From assembly GCA_965203855.1 (NCBI GenBank), contig CBDBDN010000005.1, positions 1,116,001-1,180,000 of the forward strand: a stretch of 64,000 nucleotides of DNA, given 5' to 3'. Shown here piece after piece: positions 33,438-43,625 of the stretch; the first letter of the stretch is position 1, and every line of letters starts with the position of its first letter. Origin of the DNA: Bin87 sp965203855 (GTDB taxonomy: Bacteria > Chloroflexota > Dehalococcoidia > Lucifugimonadales > UBA3495). The notes beneath the pieces were generated by a model. The model ran no database searches. It was given only the letters and a program-made list of their open reading frames with translations, and was not told the origin of the DNA. The translations under genes were made by a program, and so were the position numbers.

Positions 33438-34478
33438 TCACTCAATATAGCGGTCGGCCAGCCACTGCGTAATGTAGGGCGCCGCAATGGCGTAGCCGAT
33501 GCCCTCCGTATTAGTATAAATGGCGGTGTTGATGCCGATAACCTCGCCGTCCCGGTTAATCAGCGGGCCGCCGCTGTTGCCGGGATTAATCGCCGCATCC
33601 GTCCTGACGCACTGCACATCGTGGGCATCGTCCACCCAAGGACATTCCTGCACCGCCGAAACTACGCCCGAAGTTATGGAAATCTCATCCCCCAGTATGT
33701 TGGCAATCGGATACCCCAGCACGATGGCGGTATTGCCCAGTCCGATTTTATCCGTCGCCGCAAAGGGCAAGGCGAACAAATCCGCGATGCTGGGATGCTG
33801 AATATCAATAACCGCAATGTCGTCAATTTCAGAGTCGCCCGACCGCTTTGAAATCACCTGATGCCGGCTGCCGTCGCCCATTGCCACCATAAAATCGGGC
33901 GTGGCCCCAAAGTCAACCACATGGGCGTTAGTGATAATCCGCACGCGCTCCGTCCCCGATGTCTTGTAGATAAACCCCGAACCGATTGACCGGTTGCGCC
34001 ATTCAATACGCACCACCGACGCTTTGGCCCGTTCAATCACTTGCGACAGCGTAAGCGCCGGCGTGGGCGTCGGGGCGATGGTAGCCGTCGGCGGCGCAGT
34101 AGGCAGCGGACGGGCTGTTGCCGTTGGCTGCGGCGTTGCGGTCGGCGGCGCCGTCGGCTGCGGCTGCGGCGTAATGGTCGGCGGCAGCGTCGGCGCCGGC
34201 TGCGGCGACGCCGTCGGCTGCGGTGAGGCAGTAGGCTGCGGCGTAACCGTCGGCCGCGGCGTAACGGTAGGGATGCCGTCAATCGCCCGGGCGACGCCGG
34301 CGGCCACCGTAGCCGGCAAGTCCGGCGTCGCCGTCGGCGTCAAGGTCGGCGTCGGTATGGCTTCCGGCTGCTGGCAAGCCGCCGCAATGATTGCGATAGC
34401 AGTGAGCAATATCAGCAGCGGCAGCCGGGCCGTCTTTGCCGGCAACCGGCGGAGCTGTGAATAGCGGCGGCGTGTCAT
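33438..34478 (-). CDS. Trypsin-like serine protease lipoprotein with Thr-Pro linker
   Basis: The 346-residue protein has a signal with lipobox (AIIAAACQQ), then a long low-complexity linker of threonine, proline and alanine (about residues 45-150), like a wall-spanning stalk. The protease domain has the triad in IITNAHVVDFG, IDDIAVIDIQ and INPGNSGGPLINRDG. It has no PDZ domain. The linker DNA is itself repetitive. The ATG at 34478 is chosen because the membrane signal follows it; a longer frame exists upstream. Confidence 0.85.
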   Translation of the reverse strand: MTRRRYSQLRRLPAKTARLPLLILLTAIAIIAAACQQPEAIPTPTLTPTATPDLPATVAAGVARAIDGIPTVTPRPTVTPQPTASPQPTASPQPAPTLPPTITPQPQPTAPPTATPQPTATARPLPTAPPTATIAPTPTPALTLSQVIERAKASVVRIEWRNRSIGSGFIYKTSGTERVRIITNAHVVDFGATPDFMVAMGDGSRHQVISKRSGDSEIDDIAVIDIQHPSIADLFALPFAATDKIGLGNTAIVLGYPIANILGDEISITSGVVSAVQECPWVDDAHDVQCVRTDAAINPGNSGGPLINRDGEVIGINTAIYTNTEGIGYAIAAPYITQWLADRYIE

Positions 34479-34772
34479 AACGCCGTGATTGTAACACAGC
34501 AAACCACACGGCGCGCATCCCGCCATCCGGTCATTTCACCCCGGCGCTACGCCCGTCATCCCGCCCAACCCGTTATACTGCCATCCCACATCGTCATTCC
34601 ATCTCCCATACCGTCATTCCAGCCCCCACATCGTCATTCCGGCCCTAGCCGGAATCTATGGTTGCCGATTTCATTGCCCCAGTGGCTGATTACAACGCCG
34701 GATTCCGGCTTGCGCCGGAATGACGGTTGGGGGGTATGGAATGACGGTAATATGGCTACACACCCTAGTTAG
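34479..34772. other. Intergenic stretch with two dispersed palindromes
   Basis: No gene is seen. Palindrome copies lie at 34636-34655 (loop variant CCTA) and 34702-34721. Confidence 0.7.
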
Positions 34773-35318
34773 CTAGTGGGGCTGGCGGGGGGAGAGGAAA
34801 CGGGCCAGCAGGGCCATGTTGGCGCGCAGCTGGGGGGCTAGTTCGGCGCCGCCTTGGGAGAGCAGGAGGAGCAGTCGGATTTGGGCGGCGAGGTCGGCGG
34901 CGAGTTTGGATTTGGCTTCGGCGACGGTATCGCCCTCTACGGGGACGCGCAGGCCGTGCAGGGGTAGGGCGCGGCGGGATTCGCCGGCCCAATACTTGTC
35001 CAGGCTGTCGATGATGACAATGGGGATGTTGCGGGAGATGACGAAAGGGGCGTCGGGCGGGCTGTCGGCGGGGGTGAGGGCGCCGGCAAAGGCGCGGGTA
35101 ACGTCGCTGTGGTTGATGTGAAAGGTAGCGGCGTTGGGCTGGCTGGCGGAGGTATGGCTCCAGTTCCATGCGCCGGGCTGGGCATAGCCGGCGTTGGGTT
35201 CGACATCTACTGGCAGCGACAGGTCCTCGGCCAGGGGACGGCCGGCGGCATCGTTATCGTCCGGCGGGCGGAGATGGTAGCGGCGGCCGGGGTTGGAGTC
35301 GGCGGCGGCGGTCGTCAT
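34773..35318 (-). CDS. Hypothetical protein
   Basis: The 181-residue protein starts MTTAAADSNPGRRYHLRPPD and contains HINHSDVTRAFAGALTPADS and a later helical portion with DTVAEAKSKLAADLAAQIRLLLLLSQ. That segment resembles an assembly helix, but I do not recognise a family. It is followed on the same strand by the DUF3467 gene's neighbourhood and may form an operon with it (order DUF3467 then this gene in transcription). Confidence 0.55.
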   Translation of the reverse strand: MTTAAADSNPGRRYHLRPPDDNDAAGRPLAEDLSLPVDVEPNAGYAQPGAWNWSHTSASQPNAATFHINHSDVTRAFAGALTPADSPPDAPFVISRNIPIVIIDSLDKYWAGESRRALPLHGLRVPVEGDTVAEAKSKLAADLAAQIRLLLLLSQGGAELAPQLRANMALLARFLSPRQPH

Positions 35319-35448
35319 TGGTTTCTCACGGCCGGCATTCGGCAATCGGTGGCGGTGTTCGGGTGCGTCGGCGTTCATTTTCCGGGTTGGCATTAATTTT
35401 CCAGGCCGGCAGCGATTTCCGGGTCGGCGTCAACTTTCCAAGTCGGCG

Positions 35449-35865
35449 TCAACTTTCCAGGTCGGCGTCGACTTCCCAGGCGGCATAGACTTGTTCGGGG
35501 AGGGTGATGGGGCCGACGGCGTCCTCGTATTCTTTGACGTGCTTGCTGGCGAGGAGGGCGATGGCTTTGAGCATTTGGGGGCTGACTTTGATGCGGGCGC
35601 GCAGGATGGGTTCTCGTTCCTCCAGCTGCTCGCCGAAAAACAGCACAGCCGAATAGAGGCTGCTGAATATATGGAACGAATCGCTGTAAAAGGTGATGGG
35701 ATCAAGCGGGCCGGCGGCGTCAGCGGGAGATGCGGCCCCGGTCGGGGCGGGCGCGGCGGCGGGCGCATTGACGGGCAGCGGCGCGACATTGCCCGGATTG
35801 AGGAACGCATCCTCTTGAGGGGGCTTGTCCTCCGGCGGGACATAGGGGCGTTGTATGATGGGCAT
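35449..35865 (-). CDS. DUF3467-like protein
   Basis: The 138-residue protein begins MPIIQRPYVPPEDKPP; its second half fits DUF3467: SFHIFSSLYSAVLFFG, then ARIKVSPQMLKAIALLASKHVKEYEDAVGPI. GGGAGG at good spacing supports the start. Short direct repeats (gtcggcgtcaactttcca, about 35423 and 35442) follow its stop codon. DUF3467 members have no assigned function. Confidence 0.7.
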   Translation of the reverse strand: MPIIQRPYVPPEDKPPQEDAFLNPGNVAPLPVNAPAAAPAPTGAASPADAAGPLDPITFYSDSFHIFSSLYSAVLFFGEQLEEREPILRARIKVSPQMLKAIALLASKHVKEYEDAVGPITLPEQVYAAWEVDADLES

Positions 35866-35899
35866 AATTCCTCCCGGACTGCCAGATTGCGGCGGCAAG

Positions 35900-35965
35900 C
35901 GGCGGCGGTCGTTATAGCGGAGCCGTTGCTATAATGGCGGCGGTCATTATAGCGGATAACGGGGC
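35900..35965. promoter_or_regulatory. Repeated TATAAT-like elements upstream of the DUF3467 gene
   Basis: The segment contains ggcggtcgttatagcgga and ggcggtcattatagcgga, tandem copies, together with gttgctataatggcgg. These give several -10-like elements on both strands. The minus-strand set (GCTATAATGACC) suits the DUF3467 gene. Confidence 0.35.
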
Positions 35966-36104
35966 CGTCATCATAACGGTAACGGGTTGGGCAGCGTTTC
36001 CGATTAGGCGGTTTAAATTTCCGTCATTTCCAGTCCCTCAACCGTCATCCCCAATCCTTGGAACCGCCATTCCGGCGCAAGGCGGAGTCCTGTAGCGTGC
36101 GTAG

Positions 36105-36124
36105 ATTCCGGCTTGCGCCGGAAT
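36105..36124. repeat. Dispersed palindrome copy
   Basis: One intact copy, with a degenerate second at about 36068, in the gap between DUF3467 and the YbaK-like gene. Confidence 0.75.
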
Positions 36125-36174
36125 GCCGGTTCCATAGCCAGCCGTCCTTAAAAACGCTGCCAACGGGTTTGCGG

Positions 36175-36756
36175 TTATTGCGTGGTTTGGGAAAGTCCGG
36201 CGATGAATTCCAGGTTGGGCAAGCGGGATAGTTCGGCGGGGGGCATTTTTACTTTGGCGGAGCGGCTGCCGGCGCCCAGCACGACGTAGTCCATTTCCAG
36301 CAGGCGGCGGTCGGCGTAGATGGGCAGTTCCGGGGGCAGGGCCAGGGCGGTAACGCCGCCAATCAGCATTCCGGTAAGCTGGCGGGTTGCGTCGGCAGAG
36401 GCGAAAGAGGCGCGGGAAACGCCCAGCAGCCGGCGCACGGTGCGGTTGACATCCAGGCGGTCGCTGCCGCGCACGATGCAGGCGCAATGCGATGCCGGGC
36501 CGCGTTTGCCGGCGACGATGATGGTATTGGCGCAGTGGGGCAGGTCAAATCCGTATTCGGCGCAGAAATCGGCGGTGTCGCCGAAAGCGGGGTCAATGGG
36601 GATCCATTCCCAATTGGCGATGGACAGGTCGGCAAGGGCGGCGCGCACCCGGCTTTCAATCGCCGCATCCGCATTCGCATCCGTAGTCGTGGTCGTGGTC
36701 GTGGTCGTATCCAGATCCGTATCCGTATCTGCTGCGCTGCTGTGGGACGGGTTCAT
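36175..36756 (-). CDS. YbaK/ProX-type aminoacyl-tRNA deacylase
   Basis: These proteins hydrolyse mischarged tRNAs such as Cys- or Ala-tRNA(Pro). The 193-residue protein matches the domain: TIIVAGKRGPASHCACIV, FASADATRQLTGMLIGGVTAL, then LPIYADRRLLEMDYVVLGAGSR. The catalytic lysine region is not a clear match. The first 30 residues are a threonine/aspartate/alanine microsatellite product (nine threonines in a row). It starts six bases after the MaoC-like gene, so they form an operon. Confidence 0.85.
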   Translation of the reverse strand: MNPSHSSAADTDTDLDTTTTTTTTTDANADAAIESRVRAALADLSIANWEWIPIDPAFGDTADFCAEYGFDLPHCANTIIVAGKRGPASHCACIVRGSDRLDVNRTVRRLLGVSRASFASADATRQLTGMLIGGVTALALPPELPIYADRRLLEMDYVVLGAGSRSAKVKMPPAELSRLPNLEFIAGLSQTTQ

Positions 36757-36762
36757 TGCGGT

Positions 36763-37767
36763 TCACCCCAGGGTTAGCGTGGCGTCGGCGAGACAGACGA
36801 GTTCGTCGCGCTGGTTGACGCCGCGGATGCGGCACTGCACTTTGCGCTGGCCATAGAGGTTGCCGCCGGCGCCGGTAACGGCGCCGCTGAAAGCGACGGT
36901 ATCGCCGGCGCGGAAGGGGGTGATGGCGCGCATCAGCAGGCTGCCGCCGTTGTAGAGGGATTCGGGGGCGAAGTTGAGGCCGAGGAAGCGGTCGACATAG
37001 GACATAGTGGCCGGGCCGGCGTTGACGGCGCCGCCGAAGATGTTCTGCCGGGCGAATTCCTCGTCAGTGTGGATGTTGCTGGGGCTGGGCCGGCCGGCCA
37101 GGCGCTGGTTGTTTTTGCGGAGGATGTTTGCGGTGGTTTCGCTTACGGACAGGGTGCGGGGGAGGGGAACGCCGACGCGGGCGTTGTGCCAGTCCAGGAA
37201 CTGCGCCGGGTCGGGGACGGCGTTGGTATCCGGGGCGATGGCGTTGGCGTCGGGGACGGCGGCGTCCGGCGGGGTGCGCTGGCCGGCGGCGTATTCAAAG
37301 ATGCAGGTATAGTCGTAGCTGGCGACGACGGCCCCGGATGCGGCGAATGCGGAGACGCGGAAGGTTACGAATTTGCTGTCCCGGCGCTGGTATTTTTCGC
37401 GGACGCGGCGGGTTGCGGTGATGGTTTCGCCGGCGTGGACGGGGCGATACCAGCGGATTTCGCACTTGGCGAAAGGGGTTTGGCGGCGGGCGGTTGGGGA
37501 GCGTTCCTGCGCGGTGAACCCGTTGGCGTCGGCGATTTCGTCGCGCAGCAGCGGGGCATAGGTTAGGGCCATAGTAGGCATGGCCAGCATAGGGGCGGCG
37601 GCGGGGGATGCGGAGGGCTGATAGCGGGGGTCCGGGTTCTGGGCGCAGGCGGCGTATTCGGCGATGTCGGCGTTGGAGATGGCGACTTGGGTGGCGGCGC
37701 CGGCCTGTCCGACTTGAACGGCGTCGTAGGTCCAGAGCCGCTCGGGGGCGGGATTGGGTTGGGTCAT
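36763..37767 (-). CDS. MaoC-like double hot-dog protein
   Basis: The 334-residue protein has two hot-dog halves. The second keeps a dehydratase-like motif region (SNIHTDEEFARQNIFGGAVNAG) resembling the N-x-H-x-D signature of MaoC/enoyl-CoA hydratase-2, while the first is less conserved (AQNPDPRYQP). Hydration of an enoyl-CoA is likely, though the partner pathway is not shown. It starts about 200 bases from the 16S promoter on the opposite strand and is followed by the YbaK-type gene. Confidence 0.75.
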   Translation of the reverse strand: MTQPNPAPERLWTYDAVQVGQAGAATQVAISNADIAEYAACAQNPDPRYQPSASPAAAPMLAMPTMALTYAPLLRDEIADANGFTAQERSPTARRQTPFAKCEIRWYRPVHAGETITATRRVREKYQRRDSKFVTFRVSAFAASGAVVASYDYTCIFEYAAGQRTPPDAAVPDANAIAPDTNAVPDPAQFLDWHNARVGVPLPRTLSVSETTANILRKNNQRLAGRPSPSNIHTDEEFARQNIFGGAVNAGPATMSYVDRFLGLNFAPESLYNGGSLLMRAITPFRAGDTVAFSGAVTGAGGNLYGQRKVQCRIRGVNQRDELVCLADATLTLG

Positions 37768-37858
37768 TGGGGGCCTCCTGGTAGCAAACGGGGCGATTAT
37801 ACTCGGAATCGGGGGGGATTGCGCTGAAATTGGGGTAAAAATTGGGTTGCGGGGGCTG

Positions 37859-37887
37859 TTGACAAGGGGGATGGGATGGGGTATGCT
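37859..37887 (+). promoter_or_regulatory. 16S rRNA promoter
   Basis: TTGACA (37859-37864) and TATGCT (37882-37887) with exactly 17 bases between them: a near-consensus housekeeping promoter. Transcription starts about 80 bases before the mature 16S end. Confidence 0.75.
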
Positions 37888-37974
37888 AACTGGACTTGCC
37901 GTTGTTGAGGGCGTTTCGCCATCCGGCGGCGGGGGGGCAGATTAACAGCTGAATAGTGGAAGGAAGTAAGGTTC

Positions 37975-39489
<1,515 letters not shown>

Positions 39490-39722
39490 TCAGGGAGACC
39501 ATCGCTCTGCAAGACGGCAACCCCGTGGCGCAGGGCACACTAACTCCCAGGTCAATCGGCGGACGTTCCCGCGACTCAACCGGACTGGTCGAGCCTTACG
39601 GCTCCCGCGGTGAGAGAACGGGTTCCTTGTGAAAATCCGCTGCAATCCGGCATCCCGCCGGAATTTCTCTGCAAACTATCTTGCTTCCTTTCACTATTCA
39701 GCTGCTAACGCCGAGAAACGCG
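39490..39722 (+). other. 16S 3' trailer without tRNA or 23S
   Basis: This stretch after the 16S gene has no tRNA-like fold that I can find and no coding frame. Short inverted segments (for example cgggttccttgtg) may form processing stems. It ends in a terminator. Confidence 0.6.
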
Positions 39723-39754
39723 CCGGGCCTTTTGTGAAAGGCCCGGTTTTCTTG
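39723..39754 (+). terminator. Rho-independent terminator of the 16S transcript
   Basis: A perfect ten-base stem (CCGGGCCTTT against AAAGGCCCGG, loop TGTG) is followed by TTTTCTTG. This ends the 16S transcript before thiL and shows that 16S is a monocistronic unit. Confidence 0.88.
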
Positions 39755-39794
39755 TACACCATCCGCCGGGAACTGCTTACTTCGGTTAATTGCA

Positions 39795-40867
39795 ATGCTG
39801 GTTTCCGAATTGGGCGAATTCGGCCTGATTGAACTGATACGGGAATGGACGCGGCGTCCGTCTCATGGAAATGGGGATCCTGGCAATGGGGCGGGCGGCG
39901 ATAACCCGGCTTATCGCATTGTGGTGGGCAATGGCGATGACGCCGCCGCCGTTGACTGGCGGCGTACTCCGCTCACCGAGCTTTATACTACCGATACGAT
40001 GGTGGACGGGGTGCATTTTACGGCGCGCACGACGCCCTGGCGGGATTTGGGGTGGAAGGCGCTGGCGTCTAATATCAGCGACATTGCGGCGATGGGGGGC
40101 AGCCGGCGCTGGCGCTGGTTACGCTGGGGCTGCCGCCGGATACCGCAGTGGACAGCGTGCGGGAGCTGTACGCCGGGATGGGGGAAATTGCCGATGCTTA
40201 CGGGGCGGAGATTGTCGGGGGCGACCTGGTGCGTTCTCCGGCGGCGTTTATTACGGTGGCGCTTACCGGCGTAACGGACGGCGCGGTGATGGCGCGTTCC
40301 GGCGCTCGTCCGGGGCATCAGGTAGCGGTCAGCGGGCCGGTAGGCGGTTCGGCAGGCGGCTTGCGGATGCTGCTGGATGCGGATGCCGGCGGCGTTGGGG
40401 GCGGCAATGACGATAGAACCCCGGATTATCCGTCCCTGGAGCATCCGCTGGTCAAACTGCACCGGCGGCCTTATCCGCATACCGCCGCCGGCCGGATCCT
40501 GGCGGCGGCCGGGGTTGGCGCGGCGATGGATGTAAGCGACGGGCTGGCCGCCGATTTGGGCAAGCTGGGCATTGCCAGCGGCGTGGCCGCGCGTATAATG
40601 GTTGACCGGGTTCCGGTGATTCGGGAACTCAAAAGCGCCTATCCGGAGGATTGGCCGGCGTTGGCATTGTACGGCGGGGAGGACTATGTCCTGCTGTTCA
40701 CGGCGCCGGCGGCGGTAATGGCGTCGGCCATCGCTCAAATCCCGGACGCCGCGGTTATCGGGGAAATCGTGGACGGGGCGCCGGGCGCGGTGGAGATTAT
40801 CGGCGGCGACGGCAATCCGGTATCCGTCAATGCCGCCGGGTGGGATCATTTCGCCGGGGTTCGCTAG
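39795..40867 (+). pseudogene. thiL: Thiamine-monophosphate kinase with a single-base frameshift
   Basis: ThiL makes thiamine diphosphate. The first frame reads VGNGDDAAAVDW, LYTTDTMVDGVHF, then WKALASNISDIAAMGG and fails at the run of six G near 40094. A +1 continuation, QPALALVTLGLPPDTAVDSV, resumes the family and goes on with YGAEIVGGDLVRS, MDVSDGLAADLGKLG and LALYGGEDYVLLF. One more G would restore a full protein of about 357 residues. Whether this is a true mutation, slippage site or assembly error is unknown. Confidence 0.85.
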
Positions 40868-40871
40868 TTTT

Positions 40872-41489
40872 ATGCTTCAATCGCTATTCATGCCGCAATC
40901 GCTTTTTATGCCGAAATCGCTGGTGATACATACGGACAACGCTGCCGCTACCCGCGCGGTGGGGCGGGTAATTGGCGAAAACGCGCAGGCCGGCGATGTC
41001 TATTTGCTTACCGGGCCGCTGGGCGCGGGCAAGACCTGTTTGGTGCAGGGGCTGGCGCAGGGATTGGGCGCGCCCGGCTATGCGCGCAGCCCTACCTTTG
41101 TGCTGGCAACCCGCTACCAGGGACGGCTGACGCTGCATCATGCGGATCTTTACCGGATTGACCATCCGGCGGAGGCGTGGGATTTGGGGCTGGATGATAT
41201 AATCGCTGCCGGGCAGGATGTGCTGGCGATTGAGTGGGCTGACCGCGCCGATGCGCTGTTCGGCGCCGATGCTTTGCGGGTGCGGCTGGATTATGCCATT
41301 GACGCCGCCGCCGAACCGGCTGGCGAAATCGTTGCTGATGATGACGGGTCAATACCGGGTCGGCACAGCATCGTTTTTGACGCAGTTCCGGCGCGGTTTG
41401 CGCCGCTGCTGCAACTGCTGGCAGCCCGTTTTCCGGCGGATGAGGGCAACCCGGCCGGCGGCGTTGGCAGTCCGGCCGGCGGAGCCTAG
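40872..41489 (+). CDS. tsaE: tRNA threonylcarbamoyladenosine biosynthesis ATPase TsaE
   Basis: TsaE is the ATPase of the t6A-forming complex with TsaB and TsaD. The 205-residue protein shows Walker A LTGPLGAGKTCLVQGLAQGLG, SPTFVLATRY, HHADLYRI and IEWADRA. It starts right after thiL; an 18-base tandem duplication supplies three in-frame ATGs (40872, 40890, 40908), each followed by QSLF- or KSL-like residues, so the true start is uncertain. The C-terminal 40 residues are variable and repeat-like. It is next to tsaB, its partner. Confidence 0.93.
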   Translation: MLQSLFMPQSLFMPKSLVIHTDNAAATRAVGRVIGENAQAGDVYLLTGPLGAGKTCLVQGLAQGLGAPGYARSPTFVLATRYQGRLTLHHADLYRIDHPAEAWDLGLDDIIAAGQDVLAIEWADRADALFGADALRVRLDYAIDAAAEPAGEIVADDDGSIPGRHSIVFDAVPARFAPLLQLLAARFPADEGNPAGGVGSPAGGA

Positions 41490-41506
41490 TAGTTTAATGG
41501 ACGACA

Positions 41507-42235
41507 ATGCTGCTGGCGATTGACACTTCATCCCGTTTTGGCGGCGTGGCCCTGGCCGACGCCGACGGCATCGTAATAGATGCCCGGATTTGGCGTTCCG
41601 GGATGAACCACACGGCGCAGCTGATGCCGGCAGTAGCGGGCGCGCTGCGCGGGCAAGGGCTGGCGGTGTCTGGCCTGGACGGCGTGGCCGTGGCATTGGG
41701 GCCGGGGCCGTTCAGCGCGCTGCGGGTGGGGGTCAGCGCGGCCAAGGGGCTGGCAATGGCCGGGGAACTGCCGATTATCGGCGTTGACACGCTGGCGCTG
41801 GAGGCCCTACCGCACTTGACGCCCGACGGCATCGTGTGCGCCTGGCTGGACGCGGGGCGCAATGAAGTGGCAGCCGGCTGGTTTGACGGGAACGGAGCGC
41901 GCGTCCGGGATGACGCCATAGCCGCCTCGTCTGCCTTGTTGGAACAGGAACCGGAGCTGCCGGGCGGCGCCTTGCTGTACTGCGGAGAGGGGGCCAATGC
42001 GCGGCGGGATGACATTCGCGGCTATCGCCAAGATGCGGCCGGCCGGCCGGCGGGGGTTGCGCCGTGGAACTCGGCAATGCGACTGTGGACGCTGGCGGTC
42101 GAGGGCGTCCGGCGGCGACAAGCGGGGGCGGCTGATGATTTGGCGGCGGTGCAGCCTTATTATTTGAGGATGCCGACCATTACGGCGGCGCGGCCGGCGG
42201 GCCGGGTAGCGCCGGGACGGGCGGCGGCGCATTAG
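41507..42235 (+). CDS. tsaB: tRNA threonylcarbamoyladenosine biosynthesis protein TsaB
   Basis: TsaB scaffolds TsaD in the synthesis of t6A at position 37 of ANN-decoding tRNAs. The 242-residue protein begins MLLAIDTSSRFGGVALAD and has GVAVALGPGPFSALRVGVSAAKGLA, the hallmark of the family, plus LDAGRNEVAAGWF. It starts 17 bases after tsaE. The tail (RPAGRVAPGRAAAH) is low complexity. Confidence 0.93.
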   Translation: MLLAIDTSSRFGGVALADADGIVIDARIWRSGMNHTAQLMPAVAGALRGQGLAVSGLDGVAVALGPGPFSALRVGVSAAKGLAMAGELPIIGVDTLALEALPHLTPDGIVCAWLDAGRNEVAAGWFDGNGARVRDDAIAASSALLEQEPELPGGALLYCGEGANARRDDIRGYRQDAAGRPAGVAPWNSAMRLWTLAVEGVRRRQAGAADDLAAVQPYYLRMPTITAARPAGRVAPGRAAAH

Positions 42236-42277
42236 TCGTAAGGCGTGTTGTCAAATTATGATTCATCGCAGTGCTGG

Positions 42278-42396
42278 ATTCCGGCTTGCGCCGGAATGAC
42301 GGGTGGATTTGATAGTGATGGGTGGGTTTGATAATGGCGGGTGGATTTGCTGCGGTGATGGAGCCGGCAAATGTGGATTCCGGCTTGCGCCGGAAT
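42278..42396. repeat. Two dispersed palindrome copies
   Basis: Intact copies lie at 42278-42297 and 42377-42396 in the tsaB-ndk gap. Between them is a looser repeat of GGTGGGTTTGATA. Confidence 0.8.
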
Positions 42397-42449
42397 GACG
42401 GTTAGAGGGCTGTATAACCGGACTACCAGAAAAGGAGAAATTGGTTTTT

Positions 42450-42902
42450 ATGGAACGAACTTTCGCAGCGATTAAACCGGACGGCGTGCAGCGCGGCCTG
42501 ATTGGCACGGTGATTGGGCGGCTGGAACGGCGCGGGCTCAAGCTGGCCGCCGTCCGCATTTTGCAAATGGATGAGGAGCTGGCGAGCCGGGCGCTGGCCG
42601 AGCATATCAACCGGCCATTCTATCCGGGTTATGTGGCGCACATCATTTCCGGCCCGATAGTGGCGATGGTGTGGGAGGCTGAGAATGCGGTGGAGCTGGT
42701 GCGGCAGAGCATAGGCGCAACCAATCCGGCGGAGGCGGCGCCCGGCACGATTCGGGGGGATTTTGGCATTGACATTGGGCGCAATGTGGTGCACGCATCC
42801 GACAGCGCGGCATCGGCGGAGCGGGAAATCGGGCTGTTTTTTGGGGCGGGCGATGTGCTGGATTACAGCCGCAGCATTGACCGGTGGATTACAGAATCCT
42901 GA
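42450..42902 (+). CDS. ndk: Nucleoside diphosphate kinase
   Basis: NDK balances nucleoside triphosphates via a phosphohistidine. The 150-residue protein starts MERTFAAIKPDGVQRGLIG and carries the catalytic region GRNVVHASDSAASAEREIGLFF (usually N-x-x-H-G-S-D). The glycine is alanine here. Its end overlaps rsfS by 14 bases on the other strand. An upstream TTG at 42441, directly after aaggag, is an alternative start. Confidence 0.95.
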   Translation: MERTFAAIKPDGVQRGLIGTVIGRLERRGLKLAAVRILQMDEELASRALAEHINRPFYPGYVAHIISGPIVAMVWEAENAVELVRQSIGATNPAEAAPGTIRGDFGIDIGRNVVHASDSAASAEREIGLFFGAGDVLDYSRSIDRWITES

Positions 42903-43275
42903 CTACCTGGGGGGCGCGGCGCCACAGCCGTTCCAGGCCGAAAAACTCCCGTTCCTCGGGGCCGAAAATGTGGATGACTACGTCGGCGAAATCCAGCAGT
43001 ACCCAGCCGGACGCCGGCGCGCCTTCCCGATGATGCCGGGTTGCGCCGGCATCTTTCAGCGCGGCGGACAGGTCATCCTCAAGGGCTTCGATCTGGCGCA
43101 CGGAGTCGGCGGTCATAATGACGAAATAGTCGGCGAAAGCGGTCAGGCCGCGCAGGTCAAGCATTACGATGTCGGCGGCGAGTTTTTCGGCGGCTACATC
43201 AACGGCGAGGCGGGCCGTTGCGTTGGGGGTTGACGCTGCGGGAAGGGCGGCGGTGTCGGCGGCGGCAGTGGTCAT
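42889..43275 (-). CDS. rsfS: Ribosomal silencing factor RsfS
   Basis: RsfS binds L14 on the 50S subunit and blocks joining in starvation. The 128-residue protein (starting MTTAAADTAALPA) has the domain DIVMLDLRGLTAFADYFVIMT, then WVLLDFADVVIHIFGPEEREFFGLERLW. The N-terminus is low complexity. It overlaps the ndk end tail-to-tail. Confidence 0.92.
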   Translation of the reverse strand: MTTAAADTAALPAASTPNATARLAVDVAAEKLAADIVMLDLRGLTAFADYFVIMTADSVRQIEALEDDLSAALKDAGATRHHREGAPASGWVLLDFADVVIHIFGPEEREFFGLERLWRRAPQVVRIL

Positions 43276-43463
43276 AGTATTGGCGGCATCCTGTTCAGGG
43301 TTCGGGGCCGGCTGGCGCCGGTTGATTGGCGGGTTGGCATTGACTGACGGCATTGGCTAACGGCATTGACTGACGGCGGGCCGGGGGCGCCGCTGCGCCG
43401 GCGTCCTGCCGGTATGGGGCATAGGCCGGTATGGGGCGCAGTATAGGGCGAAGGGGCGCTGCC

Positions 43464-43491
43464 TTGCAATCCCCGCAGTTTGTGATATATT
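43464..43491 (+). promoter_or_regulatory. Promoter of the glutamate synthase operon
   Basis: TTGCAA (43464-43469) and TATATT (43486-43491) are 16 bases apart, about 135 bases upstream of gltB. The -10 overlaps an imperfect TGTG...CACA dyad (43481-43496), a possible operator. Confidence 0.5.
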
Positions 43492-43625
43492 ACACAAGCC
43501 GCCAATTTTTGACTGGCGACGATTATTGCCGTTCTGCCGGATGGGGCCGTATTTGCGGCTGCCGAATGCGCGTTTTTTCGGGCGCGCGCCCGCGTGTGGA
43601 ACTGCATTCTCCAAAGGGTGCCGCT

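Noticed and set aside
33438..34478. DegP/HtrA assignment for the protease lipoprotein
   Set aside because: There is no PDZ domain after the protease domain, so only a trypsin-like protease call is justified.
39490..39794. tRNA genes in the 16S spacer
   Set aside because: I find no acceptor stem and T-loop combination; the stretch ends in a terminator.
43431..43625. N-terminal extension of gltB
   Set aside because: The extra codons cover a promoter-like region and precede the cysteine that must become N-terminal after a short propeptide, so the start at 43626 is preferred.
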